Source: an uncultured Oscillospiraceae bacterium
GTDB lineage: Bacteria; Bacillota; Clostridia; Oscillospirales; Acutalibacteraceae
DNA length: 7,763 nucleotides
Assembly: GCA_902495835.1 (NCBI GenBank)
Contig: CABUYS010000063.1
Location: forward strand, 1 to 7,763
Reading direction: 5' to 3'
Under the pieces are notes generated by a model, which was not told the origin of the DNA, did not search any database, and saw nothing but the letters and a program-made list of their open reading frames with translations. The translations under genes and the position numbers were made by a program. Numbering within the stretch: position 1 is the stretch's first letter; each line of letters begins with the position of its first letter. Shown here piece after piece: positions 6,423-7,763 of this stretch.

Positions 6423-7571
6423 TCAAAACAATTCTTTTATGAAATTCCTTGCAATTTCATCAATGCGTAAAATTTCACTTAACGAATCGGGATTTTTTTC
6501 ATTTCCGAAATTATCTACAGCTGCTTTCACTGCGGGAATTATATCACAAAATTTTATTTTTCCGCTTAAAAATAACTCTACGGCTTCTTCGTTCGCGGCG
6601 TTCAAAACAATCGGTGCACATGAATTTTCACGTATCGCCTTGCGGCATAAATCTATTGCTTCAAACGTGTCTGTGTCGGGCTCGAAAAACGATAAATTTT
6701 TTATTTTCGAAAGATTAAGAGGGTTTACCGAAGACTTGAATCTTTCGGGATAAGTAAGAGCATATTGTATAGGAGTTTTCATGCTTGGAGTACCCATTTG
6801 TGCAATTACAGAACCGTCAACGAATTCAATCATTGAATGAATAATGCTTTCACGGTGAATAACAACGTCTATATCGCTCTCGAGCATGCCGAAAAGGTGA
6901 ACTGCTTCGATTATTTCAAGACCCTTGTTCATCATTGTGGCACTGTCAACGGTTATTTTTGCACCCATTGACCAGCTTGGATGATTGAGAGCGTCTTTTA
7001 CGGTTACTGTTTGGAGATCTTTTTTTGATTTCACGAAAAACGGTCCGCCTGATGCAGTTAAAATCAATTTAGATATGTTGTTTTTGTTTTCGCAGCCTTG
7101 CATACATTGAAAAATTGCACTGTGTTCACTGTCAACGGGAAGAATTTTCACGCCTTGTTTTGAAGCAAGAGACATTACTAAATTTCCTCCGGCAACAAGT
7201 GTTTCTTTGTTTGCAAGAGCAATGTCTTTTTTTGCTTTTATCGCTTGAACAGTGGGTTCAAGACCAATCATTCCCGAAACAGCCGTAACCACGCAATCGG
7301 CGGATTCACAACATGCCGCTTCGCAAAGTCCGTCTGTTCCTGATAAAATTTTCGTGGAAGTGTCTTTTACTTTTTGTTTTAACTCTTTTGCGAATTTTTC
7401 GTCAAAAACAGCAGCCGTTTCGGGTTTGAATTCTCTTATTTGTTTTTCAAGAAGCGATATATTTTTGTTGGCGGATAATGAAGATATTTTTATGTCTAAT
7501 TCTCGAGCAACTTCCAAAGTTTGAGTCCCTATGGAACCGGTTGAGCCTAAGACAGATAAATTTTTTTTCAA
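6423..7571 (-). CDS. dxr: 1-deoxy-D-xylulose 5-phosphate reductoisomerase (DXR/IspC)
   Basis: DXR converts 1-deoxy-D-xylulose 5-phosphate to 2-C-methyl-D-erythritol 4-phosphate with NADPH and a divalent metal; it is the first committed MEP-pathway enzyme and cytoplasmic. Counted from the TTG start it has 382 residues, a normal length. The NADPH-binding loop GSTGSIG is at 9-15, LANKETLVAGG at 119-129, and the metal ligands are D147 and E149 in PVDSEHS and E219 in NKGLE. The substrate loop NHPSWSMG starts at 196 with W200. The C-terminal helical domain is complete. A GTG three codons upstream (7580) is also in frame, but it overlaps the ribosome binding site; the protein starting MKKNLSVLGSTG is the normal family form. 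There are four cysteines at 83, 87, 88 and 93, in a region not part of the active site. A broken copy of its 5' end lies just upstream. Confidence 0.96.
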   Translation of the reverse strand: MKKNLSVLGSTGSIGTQTLEVARELDIKISSLSANKNISLLEKQIREFKPETAAVFDEKFAKELKQKVKDTSTKILSGTDGLCEAACCESADCVVTAVSGMIGLEPTVQAIKAKKDIALANKETLVAGGNLVMSLASKQGVKILPVDSEHSAIFQCMQGCENKNNISKLILTASGGPFFVKSKKDLQTVTVKDALNHPSWSMGAKITVDSATMMNKGLEIIEAVHLFGMLESDIDVVIHRESIIHSMIEFVDGSVIAQMGTPSMKTPIQYALTYPERFKSSVNPLNLSKIKNLSFFEPDTDTFEAIDLCRKAIRENSCAPIVLNAANEEAVELFLSGKIKFCDIIPAVKAAVDNFGNEKNPDSLSEILRIDEIARNFIKELF

Positions 7572-7575
7572 GCTA

Positions 7576-7584
7576 ATCACTCTT
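7576..7584 (-). promoter_or_regulatory. Ribosome binding site of dxr deciding a TTG start
   Basis: AAGAGTGAT on the minus strand resembles the anti-SD complement AAGGAGGTGAT with bases missing. Its AAGAG core is 8 bases from the TTG at 7571, the same spacing as in rseP and ispG, while the in-frame GTG at 7580 lies inside it. Confidence 0.55.
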
Positions 7585-7593
7585 TTGATAAGT

Positions 7594-7599
7594 AGTATA
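7594..7599 (-). promoter_or_regulatory. Possible -10 box upstream of dxr
   Basis: The minus strand reads TATACT, 22 bases before the TTG start. The hexamer at the expected -35 position (GTGCTT, 17 bases away) is poor. The flanking AAAATTATACTA is the same as upstream of polC. Since dxr is preceded by a decayed fragment and not by an intact gene, a promoter here makes sense but is weakly supported. Confidence 0.3.
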
Positions 7600-7628
7600 A
7601 TTTTGCGTGTTAATTAAAGCACAGATTT

Positions 7629-7763
7629 TTAATTTATAATAGGGAAAAACTTTAAAAACATGTACACGTAAGGAACAGTAGAAATAACGCTAGGTAATAT
7701 GTTTTTTGCGAATAGTGAAGATCTTTTTATGCCCAATTCTTTGGCGACTTCCAAAGTTTGAGT
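7629..7763 (-). pseudogene. Decayed copy of the dxr 5' end (cut by window edge)
   Basis: The minus strand enters the window in frame as TQTLEVAKELGIK, followed by RSSLFAKNIL, and stays open to a TAA at 7631-7629. It aligns with DXR TQTLEVARELDIKISSLSANKNI (residues 16-38 from the TTG start). Protein similarity ends about 22 codons in; the remaining 20 or so codons match nothing I recognise. At the base level about two thirds or more of positions are shared from 7698 to 7763, with one gap. It lies in the same direction as dxr, about 60 bases upstream of it. It is a partial duplicate, or the beginning of a second, broken dxr whose start lies outside the window. Confidence 0.75.

Overview
The window comes from a low-GC Gram-positive bacterium, most likely a clostridial Bacillota. 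The reasons are a PolC-type replicative polymerase (PHP domain split by a built-in DEDDh exonuclease), the clostridial gene order dxr-rseP-ispG-polC, strong AAGGAG-type ribosome binding sites and AT-rich spacers. All genes lie on the minus strand, so they read from right to left. The species cannot be named from the sequence alone.

Layout in transcription order: the right edge (7629-7763) holds a decayed copy of the 5' end of dxr. Intact dxr follows (6423-7571), then a 172-base spacer with a good sigma-A-type promoter, rseP (5192-6250), and ispG (4061-5119). A 922-base non-coding stretch (3139-4060) comes next. Last is polC, which starts with TTG at 3138 and runs off the left edge, so 1046 codons are present and roughly 400 C-terminal codons lie outside.

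The enzymes are housekeeping. DXR and IspG are the second and the penultimate steps of the MEP isoprenoid pathway, RseP is a site-2 intramembrane metalloprotease, and PolC copies the chromosome. These genes are commonly neighbours in Clostridia. Three of the four start with TTG by my reading.

The unusual part is the ispG-polC spacer. It is almost entirely a tandem array of six decayed copies of the 3' end of ispG (the [4Fe-4S] Cys-containing C-terminus, stop codon and some 3' flank), all in the same orientation as ispG. The copies fall into two alternating sequence types, so the array looks like a higher-order repeat that kept amplifying after it had begun to decay. With the second, independent fragment of dxr at the right edge, two genes of the same pathway have broken partial copies beside them. 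Whether this is plain decay by tandem duplication or has a function cannot be decided from the sequence.
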